DNA of 64,000 bases from Ianthella basta (Eukaryota; Porifera; Demospongiae; Verongiida; Ianthellidae), in the NCBI GenBank assembly GCA_964019415.1, contig OZ025890.1:3192553-3256552 (forward strand), written 5' to 3'. Shown here in pieces: positions 48,364-63,172 of the stretch. Numbering within the stretch: position 1 is the stretch's first letter; each line of letters begins with the position of its first letter. The translations under genes were made by a program, and so were the position numbers. The notes under the pieces are model-generated. The model searched no databases. It was not told the DNA's origin and worked only from the letters and a program-made list of their open reading frames with translations.

Positions 48364-49281
48364 CTACTCAATTTTTGAGGTGTTCACAGGTGAGTTCTTT
48401 GCAATCAACCATTTAATCAACACAATGTCATCGTGGACAATGAATGCAATACTTCCAGCATACAATAGCATAATGAGAGATAGATATCCATAGTAAATGG
48501 AATAGGCAAACCAGAGCAAGTGCAAGGACCAGTTGCCAAAGCAGCAGACCACATAGGTGACCAGTGCTATCCGGCATAGCAGAGTAGTCAAAGAGGACTT
48601 TGGATACACCACTCGCAGTGCCAAGTAGCCATTTACAGAGAATGGAATAGTACTGAAAGTCCCATACAGCATCATCATCTTTACTACTCCAATGAGGCCA
48701 GTCCAGCCCTTTACACGCATGTCAATTCCCCAGTATAAAACTAGTAGGAGGATGGTTGTGATGTGGTGCACTATAGTTGACATTGGCAGTTTGGGCACCA
48801 TCAGCAATGCTACGGCATCAGTGGCGACATACAGCACTGTGGTACGCTTAGCTTCGATGTTGACGAAACCGTCTAAGGCAAAAGCGCGATACGCTGCTAT
48901 CCAGTATCTGGAGCTCGCGCACATGATACCCAGAAATAGACACTTTGACATGTTAGCTACCACGTACCATTTTTTGTGCGCGGGAGAAATGGAGGCGAAG
49001 GAATGGTCAGCTCTGTTCCATATCCAGTGCGCTGCTATGAAGCCAACACTCAGTAGAGTGCACACGATGATCAGGCAGGTGATGCTGTCCACTAGTCCTT
49101 CCCTGTTGTAGAGCTCGGACGAAGGCGGCAAGAGCGACTCGATGACTTCAAAGCGAAATGGAGTGAGTGCCCAGCAGACGTTGTCGTTGTAGTAGTCCTT
49201 GCTAATATTCGTTCCATTGTTGGGGAAAACCAGGTGGAGCAAGTCCAGACCTTCTGGAATGCTACCGTCTGCGCAACGCAT
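48364..49281 (-). CDS. Multi-pass membrane protein, TLC-like, single exon
   Basis: A single 305-residue frame starts at ATG 49281 and is unbroken. It has a polar N-terminus, then about seven hydrophobic segments. The segment TDAVALLMVPKLPMSTIVHH places a His-His pair beside a membrane segment, an arrangement seen in TLC-domain (TRAM-LAG1-CLN8) proteins. The C-terminal tail is polar. The family assignment is tentative, because it rests only on the membrane topology and this motif. The gene converges with the plus-strand sequence ending near 48265 and its 5' end faces away from LIS1, whose stop is about 760 bp to the right. Being intronless among intron-rich neighbours is unusual. Confidence 0.6.
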   Translation of the reverse strand: MRCADGSIPEGLDLLHLVFPNNGTNISKDYYNDNVCWALTPFRFEVIESLLPPSSELYNREGLVDSITCLIIVCTLLSVGFIAAHWIWNRADHSFASISPAHKKWYVVANMSKCLFLGIMCASSRYWIAAYRAFALDGFVNIEAKRTTVLYVATDAVALLMVPKLPMSTIVHHITTILLLVLYWGIDMRVKGWTGLIGVVKMMMLYGTFSTIPFSVNGYLALRVVYPKSSLTTLLCRIALVTYVVCCFGNWSLHLLWFAYSIYYGYLSLIMLLYAGSIAFIVHDDIVLIKWLIAKNSPVNTSKIE

Positions 49282-50039
49282 CTTGGCCGCACAAGGGGTA
49301 GTCTAGTAAGCCAGACTACACAAGCAAGGGGAGGACAGGAATCACACGCGGGAAACAGGGTCACGTGACCAAACATTTCGCCAGGAAAATGAGACGGCTG
49401 GTTGTCCCGAATTAATTCTGCTAGACCGTTCGAAGGCCATACGAAATAAACATAAGACATCCTTGATCTGAATCTTCCTCCTCATTCATTCATAGATCTA
49501 TGATTCATTGTATGAATACTATTCCCTAGATCTGCATTGGCCCTCCTAGGAAGAGAAACAGCTAAGGAAAGCAAATTGTCCTCCCAAAATAAATATTCTG
49601 GATAGAGGGCCTGTATCTCAAGACACAGGTCGGAAATGTTTTCTTGTTAGCAATAGTATTATTCACTCTGGCCACAATGGCAGTTTGGAATGAAATGTTT
49701 TTTTTCAGTGCATCACAGGTGGACCTTTGTCCTCCAAAAGTTGCAGCTCACATTTTCACCCTTATCTAGTGTCTTGTGTGGTAATTGGCTTTCTGTTTAT
49801 CACCTGCTAGCAAGAATGGTGAGATGTTCACACCTCTTACATGGTCACAATGACAGATCTTCATCCTGATATTATTATGCAATCCTTTCCTATACAATAA
49901 TATACCTCACACACTTGCACACTGCATGACAACTACAAGAATGAAATAAAAACTCATTGTTTGATGCCAACAGAGATTTAGACGCAACTCTATGGGATAT
50001 TAAGTTAGGGTTTTCCATAATGTACAAAGGAATATGAGA
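49282..50039. other. Intergenic: membrane-gene promoter side and LIS1 3' flank
   Basis: This holds the upstream region of the membrane-protein gene and the downstream flank of LIS1. No further gene, RNA or complete repeat is recognised. Confidence 0.5.
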
Positions 50040-54489
<4,450 letters not shown>

Positions 54490-55455
54490 CTCAGGTACTT
54501 TAAGCTTAGAGCCTATTTTGTGCAAGTAAAGATGCATAGACAAGAGCAGATAACACCTAATATGTGGAAAACTAAGGTAATCCCAAATTGCCTATATTAG
54601 ATCCTTCATAAGCTCCCTTAGATAGCAGCAATTTAGTAGCCATGTTACGTACACTCTTATAAAGAATACAGAATAGTGTAAAGTAAGAAAACTTTCGTGA
54701 CTTTAAGCTATACCACAAAAGATAAGGCAGACATTCTTTAGTCTTGCTAAAACCACCAAACTTGCTTAAAAAGAACTCAGTACATTAGAATAGGAAAGAC
54801 ACACCAATACATTAGTCTTACAGAATGCGAGTATGTGGGAATATGTCGTGAAACCAGTAGCAACAGCGTCTCCAGATAAAACGTGGGAACTCAAAGTCAG
54901 TACAAACATTACTATAGCGAGAATTGTGAAGGGTGGCATTGAGAAGCAGGGTTGCCAATAGCTGAATTACACCCACCCAAGAAGGTCCTTCCCTGACAAC
55001 AACCAGAAGGGAAACTCTTGACTACACGCCTCTCTTAGTCACTACAACCGAAGCCGCCATAATATTATGACGTCATTGAGAGCAACCGTGTGGCACTGCG
55101 CACGCGCAGTTCAATGCTAGGCGCTACATCATGTTCTTGTTACGGTAAGCGCTCAATGCCGATGCATAGGTCATGCACAGCTGTACGTTAATAATAGTGG
55201 ACCTTCCCTTTGACTCATGCACGTGGAATGTGTCTGAGTTAATTTATGAGTTGTATCGTGGTGGTGTGTATAGGGACGCAGTTGGTAGCTATTTAGTTAA
55301 CGGGGATCCCTAGAATCATAGCTGGTTGCAGCTTGTGATTTAACTGAGAGAATCGCAATGGCTGTATGACAATGATATTCTTGTGTGAATTCACTGTTTC
55401 ATTAAACCACAATGTGCAAATTGCAATCTAGCAAATATAGTGCAAGATTGTGTTT
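54490..55455. promoter_or_regulatory. Divergent promoter region of LIS1 and the ATPase gene
   Basis: The two genes start 966 bp apart and diverge. A perfect CRE, TGACGTCA, lies at 55068-55075, preceded by GCCGCCAT (a YY1-like core), and a perfect palindromic NRF1 site, TGCGCACGCGCA, at 55097-55108. Both are classic elements of TATA-less housekeeping promoters. First untranslated exons may also be here. Confidence 0.55.
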
Positions 55456-56404
55456 ATGGTCGTGATGTTTTATATGGAAGTCTGCAGGTACATATGCACC
55501 CAGTCTTTTTCTACACTTGCTTTTGCAGGGCAGCAAGGCAGGTGCACATCACTCCAGTTGTCAGATGCTGCAATAAGAAGGGTTTCAAAAGTGGTGCCCT
55601 GCACCAGTACAGTAATCGAGCTCCAAACACCATGCGTGCCACTGTTAGCCAGCCTATGTCAACTGCCTTGACTGGACAGCTTTCCACATTGACTAAGGTT
55701 CGCAATTATTTAGACAAGGATCCATTTATCAAGGTGTCCTTGGTCTTTGTTGGTGTAGTCTTTGCTATGAGCCTAGTCATAGAAGTTTATTTGAAACTGC
55801 AGAAGAAGAAGAAGGATACAGAGTTGCGATCACTAGCCATCTTCCCCCTGAAACCATCTACTGCTGTTGTGTATCGTGCAGGAATGTTGTCTCAACTTAG
55901 CCAGCTGATAGCAGATCGACGAAGGCACTCATTGCCAAGTGGCATTCTTGTAGCAGGGCCTGCCGGTAGTGGGAAGACTGAACTGCTCCGACAGCATGCT
56001 GAACAGTTCTCCATAGACCACCACAGCAGATCCACAGAGAATAAGCCCAAGGTTATTGTGGTGGATGCGACTTCCTTTGATTCTTTGGAACTATCTGTCG
56101 TGCATGGTCTTCATCTTTTCGGTCTCCAGTATTTGCATATGGCGGAGCATCTAAAGAGCTACCAATCTGCCACATTTGAAAATAAATGTCAGAACTTGCT
56201 GCATCTCTTGGTTACAAAGATGAAGTCATGTGCGCATTCTTGTCTGTTGATCATCGATGATGTGACAGACAGGACATTGTCTTGCTGTGAGAGTGCCCTT
56301 CAAGAGGACTGTGATACTCTGCAAGTAGTGGCAGCAAGCAGCTCACCAATGGTCAGAAAGAGGCTGAATAGTGCTGATGTATCTGTGCTGGATACGAGCA
56401 ATGG
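55456..56404 (+). CDS. Membrane-anchored P-loop (STAND-like) ATPase, 5' exons
   Basis: Exons 55456-55487 and 55529-56404 join in phase and give about 302 residues, ending at a GG|GTGAGG donor, so the gene continues. The 41-bp first intron is very short; a start at the internal ATG 55632 is the alternative. A hydrophobic segment (SLVFVGVVFAMSLVIEVYL, residues about 80-100) is followed by a basic stretch KLQKKKK. The nucleotide-binding fold follows: Walker A GPAGSGKT near residue 153, then Walker B LLIIDDV near 249, and a VVAASSSPMVRKRL segment where NB-ARC/STAND proteins have their sensor-1 strand. The cytosolic or matrix face would carry the ATPase. Downstream exons are not found; a 5.4 kb Helitron lies in the next intron. 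The family is unassigned beyond P-loop NTPase, with STAND-like as the best guess. Confidence 0.75.
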
Positions 56405-56742
56405 GTGAGGAAAGTACTCTTTAGACTTTAGAATGGGCATCTACTCTATGTGAGGGAATGGGCATGGGTTAATTTCAACAATGAAGCTGCATGTCTGGTC
56501 AGCACAATAGTAATATATATCCTAAAGATAACCATACCATGTGTTCTCTCATTTTCGCCCTTCCAATTATTTGTCGCTGACCCCAATACAATGCAGTTGA
56601 CTTCTGATGACAAAGACTAACATATCTTTCTAATATATAAAGCCGAAAGTGTCTGTCTGTGTGTCCGGGATATACGCACGTTTCTTGCTCCATCGCCATT
56701 GAATTCCCTGTGGTTGCTGGGCAGTCAGGCATCGTGTGACCC

Positions 56743-57393
56743 TAAAGGTGGGCGATATTGACTTTTTTCAATACCAAATAACTATTCCAACAAATGCCTC
56801 GGTATTACCAAAAACCGACTAAATAGGCCATTTAGCTTTCATTGACTTACTGCATCTGTATTTGAAAGTGTTTCAACTGTTCTCTTGCAGAAAACATTGA
56901 TTTGCAAACCAACATTACTAAAGATACTCGCGAAGTTAAGATACCTCCGGATATTGTGTTGCAAAATCCGTATATTGTGAATGAAAACATGGCCGATTGC
57001 AAGCGATGCTCAGATTCGAAGCAGACTTCTTTACCGAGCCAACGAATGCTAGCAGGTACTCAGAAACTTCACCATCATTAAGAAGTTTCACTCCAGAGAT
57101 GAAGGGTGGCGCTTCAAGAAGAATGAAAAAGCGACGAAGCGCGACAGGTGAGGACACGTTCTACGTACTTAATCGTCGAAACAGCCTCTTACTGTAGACC
57201 TAATTCCTGCCTGTCCTACCTGCTGCTGTGGACTACCACTCCTAAGTATGGAAGTATTAGTTACAAATGTAGCTCATACCAAGTAAACCAAAAAGGATCG
57301 GTATCTCAGTATCCTTATTCAACTCACTGATAATATTCAGTATCCAGTAAACACCGAAGTTAACTAAATATATCGAAATACTGCCCACCCCTA
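56743..57393. mobile_element. hAT MITE nested in the Helitron
   Basis: The left end TAAAGGTGGGCGATATT and the right end TACTGCCCACCCCTA are imperfect inverted repeats of hAT type. The flanking 8-mers TGTGACCC and CGTGACCC differ at one base, fitting an 8-bp hAT target duplication. The interior has no recognised transposase. Confidence 0.8.
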
Positions 57394-59309
57394 CGTGACC
57401 CCTCCTCACAGAAGGGTCAGGTTAAGTCTAATACATTGTTTGTCCACGTGGAATGCAATTATGCGCTGTGGAATGTAATTATTGCGCAACATTATGCCTT
57501 GCTTGTGGCCACAAGTACGCACAACAGCTTGCAACGCTTACCTGATCTTTCATAATAGCCATCAAAGGCAACAGCAAGGACTATCGATGTAGTGTGTGCT
57601 AGACCAGTGTTCAATTTAGTCTTCAGCTGCTCCGTGGCGAGCTTACTGCCCTACATACCAGCGTCACAAGCGACAATGCCCACATTTCGTGCAGGAGAGC
57701 TTGAAGACAATCACTGCTCGGACCAAACGGCAATGGGGGACATCTGCCAGGAACAGAGAATGCGACAGAAAGTGCCGACTCAGGGCGAGTGCTTCTGCAG
57801 AGCAGACGGAGGAGGAAAAAGCCTCTGATCATGCGCGGAAGAGAATCTGCTTACAGGAGGAAGCCAGGGATCGCAGATATGTAGCTACACCCATCCAGTG
57901 CTTCATCTGGCTTGCTATTCCTTCTTTCTGCCAGCCAGTGAAAGCAGATTGCAGTTCTATTGCCCATATTAAATGTACTTGCCCTGGTCGAGTTAAGCTC
58001 ATACACTATATTTTCCTGAAATAGCTATAGACATTCAAGCGAGGCTGGTTGCATTTTAATATATGCCCTAGTATCCTTAATATATTTAATCTTTTCCAGT
58101 CTGTGTGTTCGTTTGTTCGTTCATTTGCTTGTGCGTGGCATTAAAAACAGGCATTTGATTGGACGACGCAATGACATAACCGCAAACATGGCTGCTCAGG
58201 CAGTGTGCATGTGCCTCACAGCCAGCTGTCTTTTAGACACTCCGCGCTCCTCAGTTTGGGTCTCCCAGGCGTGACTTGCACTTGCGCAGAAGTTTACTGT
58301 TATTGTATGGTGCGAGGGAACTGCTCTGGCTATTGGTACATGGGTATTTTTGTTTCGTTATTTGGGTACTTTAGCTGTCAGTGCTCTGGCTGCTGAAAGC
58401 CCTTTCTCTATGGCGAAGTAAGCTATTGGGCAAAAAGCTTGCTTGGCTTCGGCACTGCCTTTATTGGCTAAGGAAATATACATGACCAAGCAATTCTTTT
58501 AACATGGTGTAGGTGTAGCTAGCTATATGTATATGTGCATGCAAGTGTATGACAGTGGCCAACGTCAGTGCAAACAAGATCAGCACTATACCCAGACAGT
58601 GTCACCCAGTTGCATGCGCAATCACCCAAATGATGAATGGCCTGCATCGTCTACTTGGTGACACGGAGCGAGTGCGGCTGAAGGCCACGCTTGCTTGTAT
58701 CAGATGTCACGCTCGTGACGTCTATTTAGGAATGTGCCCGGTTCAAAATGGCATCCCTATCTTAATGTATTAGGGCGCTTCAGTGAAACTAGCCAAACAG
58801 CAGTGGCAAAGAACAATTAAAGGCCACAGATAGGCTTCTTTTGGTGTATTGACGACGGCAATGTGCCCAAAGGCAACATGGAATGCACGTAAGAGAAAAG
58901 CGTCATAGGCTGCTCGTACCCCATTTTGTCTTTTCATATTATTCTTGTTCTACCACCGAATATTTGCGCGCTCCTAGTGCACGACACAGCACCTACGGAC
59001 CCAAGTCGTGTACGAGGACTTACGTACCTAGGTCAAGGACTAGGATCTGAGCGCCGATGGCAATCCGATAAGTATAGCCCTGGAGCGGGCAGGAAATTTG
59101 TCCTCCCCGTGTATTAAAGATACCCCAATACCGCCATTTTGTTGCACTGGTATACCGTACAATACACAGCAGCCGCTTCATCTAAAAGTGGCGTAATTGT
59201 GCTTGATGCTCTACACAATTTCAGCTAATTTAAGGAAGGGGTATTAGTCAGGGCTGGTATCAATCTGATGTAACCATAGTCATTTGAATATGCAAAAACT
59301 GTACAAACA

Positions 59310-59630
59310 AGTGTATGAAAAATCCTTTAGAATCAAAAGGGATTTAGGAATGGCCAGCAGAAAAAGCATAGAAACAAGCAACAGTAACTCAACACCATGA
59401 TGAACCACATTGCCGTGAAGTTCACTATGCATTCCTAATTTCCTTGTACAGCTACATGGGCCCAAATGTCTAGCTAGCTAGTCCCATGTAGCTACAAGGA
59501 AATTAGGAATGCATAGTGAACTTCACGGCAATGTGGTTCATCATGGTGTTGAGTTACTGTTGCTTGTTTCTATGCTTTTTCTGCTGGCCATTCCTAAATC
59601 CCTTTTGATTCTAAAGGATTTTCATACACT
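59310..59630. repeat. 321-bp near-perfect palindrome
   Basis: The left arm (59310-59460) and the right arm (59483-59630) are reverse complements of about 150 bp with only a one-base and a two-base indel between them; the spacer is 22 bp (CCAAATGTCTAGCTAGCTAG within it). The near-identity means recent formation, strong selection or an assembly effect. It lies inside the Helitron. Confidence 0.95.
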
Positions 59631-59639
59631 TTATATAAA

Positions 59640-61800
59640 GAGGAGTTGGGCGCAACCTTTGTCCTGATTTTCGGATTGCCACCAAACTTGCCCAGCACTG
59701 CGACGCCATGTGTAGGCTGCACAATAATGTTTTCGTTCTTTAATACCCCACGATCGAGGAGGGAAAGTGAACGAATCGACATGTAATATATAAAGAGTGG
59801 GCAGAACATTTGTCCCCCTTATTCTCAGGCGCCTGCCAACGAGTTGCCACCAAACTTGCCCAAGACTGTGATACTGTGCCGTAGGTTGCACCGAAGTGTC
59901 GGCCCATTTTATTAACGTACAGATGAGAAAGGGAAGGCGAACGAGTTTTTGAGAAAACTTGTCCGCCAACCCTTCTTGCGTCCGGTTAGCAGTTTGTTAC
60001 CAAGCTTTCTCAGAAGCACCACACTATGCCTTAGAGAATCGCCTGGCGAGAGGTGTTCGGAAACGAGCTATTCTTGCAGCGTACCAAGAGGGAAAAGTTT
60101 GAGCACGTTTGTGCAAACTTCTCCGATGGCAGCCCACATTGCTGATCCTTTGACTTCACTGGTTACATTGAACAAAGAAACAATCCTGTAAACTGTGAAT
60201 GAACTGATAAGCAGTGAATCAGCAATAGGATCATAGTATAAGTCTATGTACACATCCAAACATTTTTCACTCTGAGATTGACTGATAGAGGTGTGGACAT
60301 GTCACTAAAAGTCTTCCTTTGAATGTGACCCTAAAATGATGGTAGTTTCTACAAGAACACCAGCTACCCCCTGGGATATCCACTCATCATTCTCAAAAGA
60401 TCAAGGTCTAAGTAGGCTGTGGAGTCAATTCATTGGACATCATCATGCTGACTGTGTACCATTCACTGTGGTCCGTTCTGCATACATAATAATGCTGCAT
60501 GAAGTTGCTTTCTGCAGAAGGCACATTTTCACCCAGACGTAAGGCTAGCTCTACACTTCGCAGTGTAAAACAAGTACGTTATGCTCATCATTCACTGCTG
60601 TATATATACACACTAATTTCTGCACTTCCATTGCCGTGATCTAAGATTGTGTGGCTTTTAGAATGAATTGAAGTACGTAATTACTGTGTTAATCAGTATC
60701 TGGCAGCACAGTAGTGCTGTCTATGTATTGATAGCAGTGGTTATTTGTATGCTGTAATACAAACGAAAAGTAGCACTGTCACTGTATAGGGCTAAAACTG
60801 ACAAAAAAGACTACCCAAGAGGAAGTGCTGGTTGTACACTAGGCAGGACTAACCTTACTTTCAAATGAAAGTGCGCATTCCCGCAGAACACAGCCTGGAC
60901 ATTGTTTGTGTTGTATTATTACTTTTATTATTGGGTGAGCAATGCGAGCCCCTATATAAATCAGTAGGTAGCTCGGCTCAATGCTCTGGGTGGGGCTTAT
61001 TTCTGTTGGTCTGTTCGTTTGTTTGTACTGCGCTGTAACTATCCTATTTGTGAAACGTCCACTTTCCCTGTGTTGTATGGCAGCCCAACGGATTGCCACC
61101 AAACGTGCCCAGCACTGCAACACCGTAGTGTAGGCTGCACAATAAGGTTTTCATTCTTTAATACCCCATGACCAAGATAGGGGGAGTGAATGAGTCGACA
61201 CATATTATACAAAGAGTGGGTAGAACCTTTGTCCCCCTTATTCTCAGGCGCCCGCAAACGAATTGTCACCAAACTTGCCCAGCACTGCGATGCTGTGCCA
61301 TAGGTTGCACCGAAGTGTCAGCCCACTTTAATAACCTACAACCAAGGAAGGGAAGGCGAACGTGTTTTTGGGAAAACTCGTCTGCCAACCCTTCCTGCGT
61401 CCAGTAGCGGTTTGCTACCAAACTTTCTCAGAGGCACCATGCTATGCCTTAGAGTGTCAAGGGGGGAGAGGTGTTCGGAAACGTGCTACTCTTGCAGCGT
61501 ACAAGAGGGAAACGTTTGTGCGCGCTTGCAAACCGGACTTCTCAAACAGCGGCTGGTAGATTGCTACCAAACTTTCTCAATCATCTCAAATGTTGCTGCT
61601 ACGAATCAAGTTGACCATCATTATGAAAGCAGGTCTATTCTGAGCAGCACGACTATGGTTCTTCGCTAGTCCCATCTTTATCAGTGGCGGTTGCCATGTT
61701 GCTATAGAGAACTCATGCAGAACTTTGTCCCCAGACTCTCCACCTTTTCTCAAGCGGCTATGAATGGATTGCCACCTAATGTTCCCAGCACTACAACGCC
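59640..61800. repeat. Diverged internal repeats of the Helitron
   Basis: The marker TTGCCACCAAACTTGCCCA and close variants recur near 59677, 59845, 61090, 61262 and 61767, each followed by a CACTGCGA/CACTGCAA-type sequence and TAGGCTGCAC or TAGGTTGCAC. A second motif, CTGCCAACCCTTCCTGCGTC, recurs near 59970 and 61382. The units are not evenly spaced, so this is a patchwork of duplicated segments. Confidence 0.8.
60733..60850 (+). mobile_element. Second copy of the SINE-like short repeat
   Basis: This matches the 129-bp insert at 40249-40377: TTTGTATGCTGTAATACAAA, AAAAGTAGC, AACTGACAAAA and a closing GTACA...TAGG region are shared. No target duplication is evident here. Confidence 0.7.
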
Positions 61801-62170
61801 ATGCTGTAGGGTGCACTGAATCGTCGGCATTCCCCAACAGCCAACAGCCAAGGAAGGAACAGTGAAAGAGTCTATTAGGCCATATTTCACCCGCCAACCT
61901 CCCGTGCATGGGAACGGTTCGCCATCAAACTTTCAGAGGCCCAGGGACGCTGACTATGGCATACAGCATTGCAAGGGATGGGGGACAGGCAAACAGGGCC
62001 AAATTTAGAGCTTGCCGAAGGTGGGCCTTGCAGCTAGTTATAATGCATTGTTTGTTTTATAACGCACTGCTTTGAAAGGAGCTCTTATTGGCCTTGGCTA
62101 ATCAAGTACCAACAGTTTAATAGCAGTTTTGTCTACTTTGTTTTTCAAAATACTTTGATGTACATTAAGT

Positions 62171-62273
62171 TATAATTATAGTATGCTAAGCCAGCCTATA
62201 TGCTTTTTATTTCACGAGGCACGAGGGCGAGTGAAATAAAAAGCATATAGGCCAGCTTTGCATACTATAATTG
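62171..62273. repeat. Inverted repeat (fold-back element)
   Basis: Arms 62171-62215 and 62231-62273 pair: GCCTATATGCTTTTTATTTC against GAAATAAAAAGCATATAGGC, extended by TATAGTATGC against GCATACTATA. The loop is GAGGCACGAGGGCGA. It begins about 130 bp after the Helitron end. Confidence 0.9.
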
Positions 62274-62292
62274 GCTTATTGTTCTTTAAACG

Positions 62293-62772
62293 TTAAGAAG
62301 AACATAGCTGATTCGCTAAAGCCTCGAACGTTTCGTTGCCAAGCGTGTAGGGGATCAGAAGCAATGCACATGAACTCAGAAGAATTCTTTTGTCACTGCT
62401 GCCGGAGGAATTAGTATAAACTACGTAGCTACTTCGACCGCAATGAGGCCTACGTGAAAGACGTTTCAGCATAGCAACCATCACTCCAATGTCTTGGGTC
62501 TCTGAAGATATTCAACAATGGGATACAGGTTCACAGTAAGTAGTTAAGTAGGCCAGACTTTATTACCAAGTTTGGTGTACTGTCTGAAAACATCATCTGA
62601 ATTTGATGTAGCTACATACAAAATAGAGACTAGGCAGCCACTGAAAGTGTTGTCGTCCACCGATGAATGCTCTGCTTGCACGGAAACGCTTTAGCTTGTT
62701 GCCGTACTGTGCAGCAGCGGAAACATGTTGTATTAAGTAGAGAAATGGCCACTTCCCAGCATTTCTAGCTTA
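62293..62772. other. Stretch without recognised gene
   Basis: Only short frames are present. It could be intron of the ATPase gene, but no exon is recognised. Confidence 0.4.
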
Positions 62773-63172
62773 AGCCCCGTTTACACTAGCAAGTTAAACC
62801 GGTTTGGAATGCGAATTAACTAAATCCGGGTTAAGTGTAAACGCGCTAATCCAGGTACGAAACTGGTTTAACTAAACCACCTCTGGAGGTGGGTTAGAAA
62901 CCGGTTTAACTAATCCAGTTGTCAGTGTAAACGCAGTAACCCGGTCTGCGGAAGTGTCTTACCTCTGTTATCGTTCAGCGATGCCTCCATCGACAGAGGA
63001 AACGCCTTGAGTACAATTTTGTCGCGTTGGGAGGACCGCTTAACTCCTAGGCTAATCCGTCCAGGCGGCTCTAAACAGTTTTACGTAATTGAGTGTAAAC
63101 GCTCGTAACACCGAGTCGAAAGCGGCTTAACTAAATCGGTTTCGACCCACTCGCGCTAGTGTAAACGGGGCT
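62773..63172. mobile_element. Harbinger-type MITE, 400 bp, TTA target duplication
   Basis: The ends AGCCCCGTTTACACTAGC and GCTAGTGTAAACGGGGCT are exact 18-bp inverted repeats, flanked on both sides by TTA, the TWA target duplicated by PIF/Harbinger elements. The interior has many AACCGGTTTAACTAA-type inverted motifs and GTGTAAACG repeats and no coding capacity. Confidence 0.85.

Larger units (their letters stand above)
56625..62037 (+). mobile_element. 5.4-kb Helitron-like element, non-autonomous
   Basis: The element begins TCTTTCTAATATATAAAG and ends with a hairpin (AAGG-TGGG-CCTT) followed by GCAGCTAG at 62037. It is flanked by A on the left (56624) and T on the right (62038), exactly the A^T insertion rule of Helitrons, with no target duplication. 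No Rep/helicase is recognised. A broken frame at 57690-57900 (RLRASASAEQTEEEKASDHA) resembles repeats seen near Helitron N-termini, which is weak evidence. It carries a nested hAT MITE, a large palindrome, a SINE-like copy and repeated internal units. It sits in the intron after the last identified ATPase exon. Confidence 0.7.

Noticed and set aside
48692..49111. Plus-strand frame of 139 codons
   Set aside because: It is the antisense of the single-exon membrane-protein gene; composition explains the lack of stops.
57592..58024. Frames rich in Arg/Glu/Ala as a possible host gene
   Set aside because: They lie inside the Helitron and resemble its degenerate N-terminal repeats; no splice structure supports a host gene.
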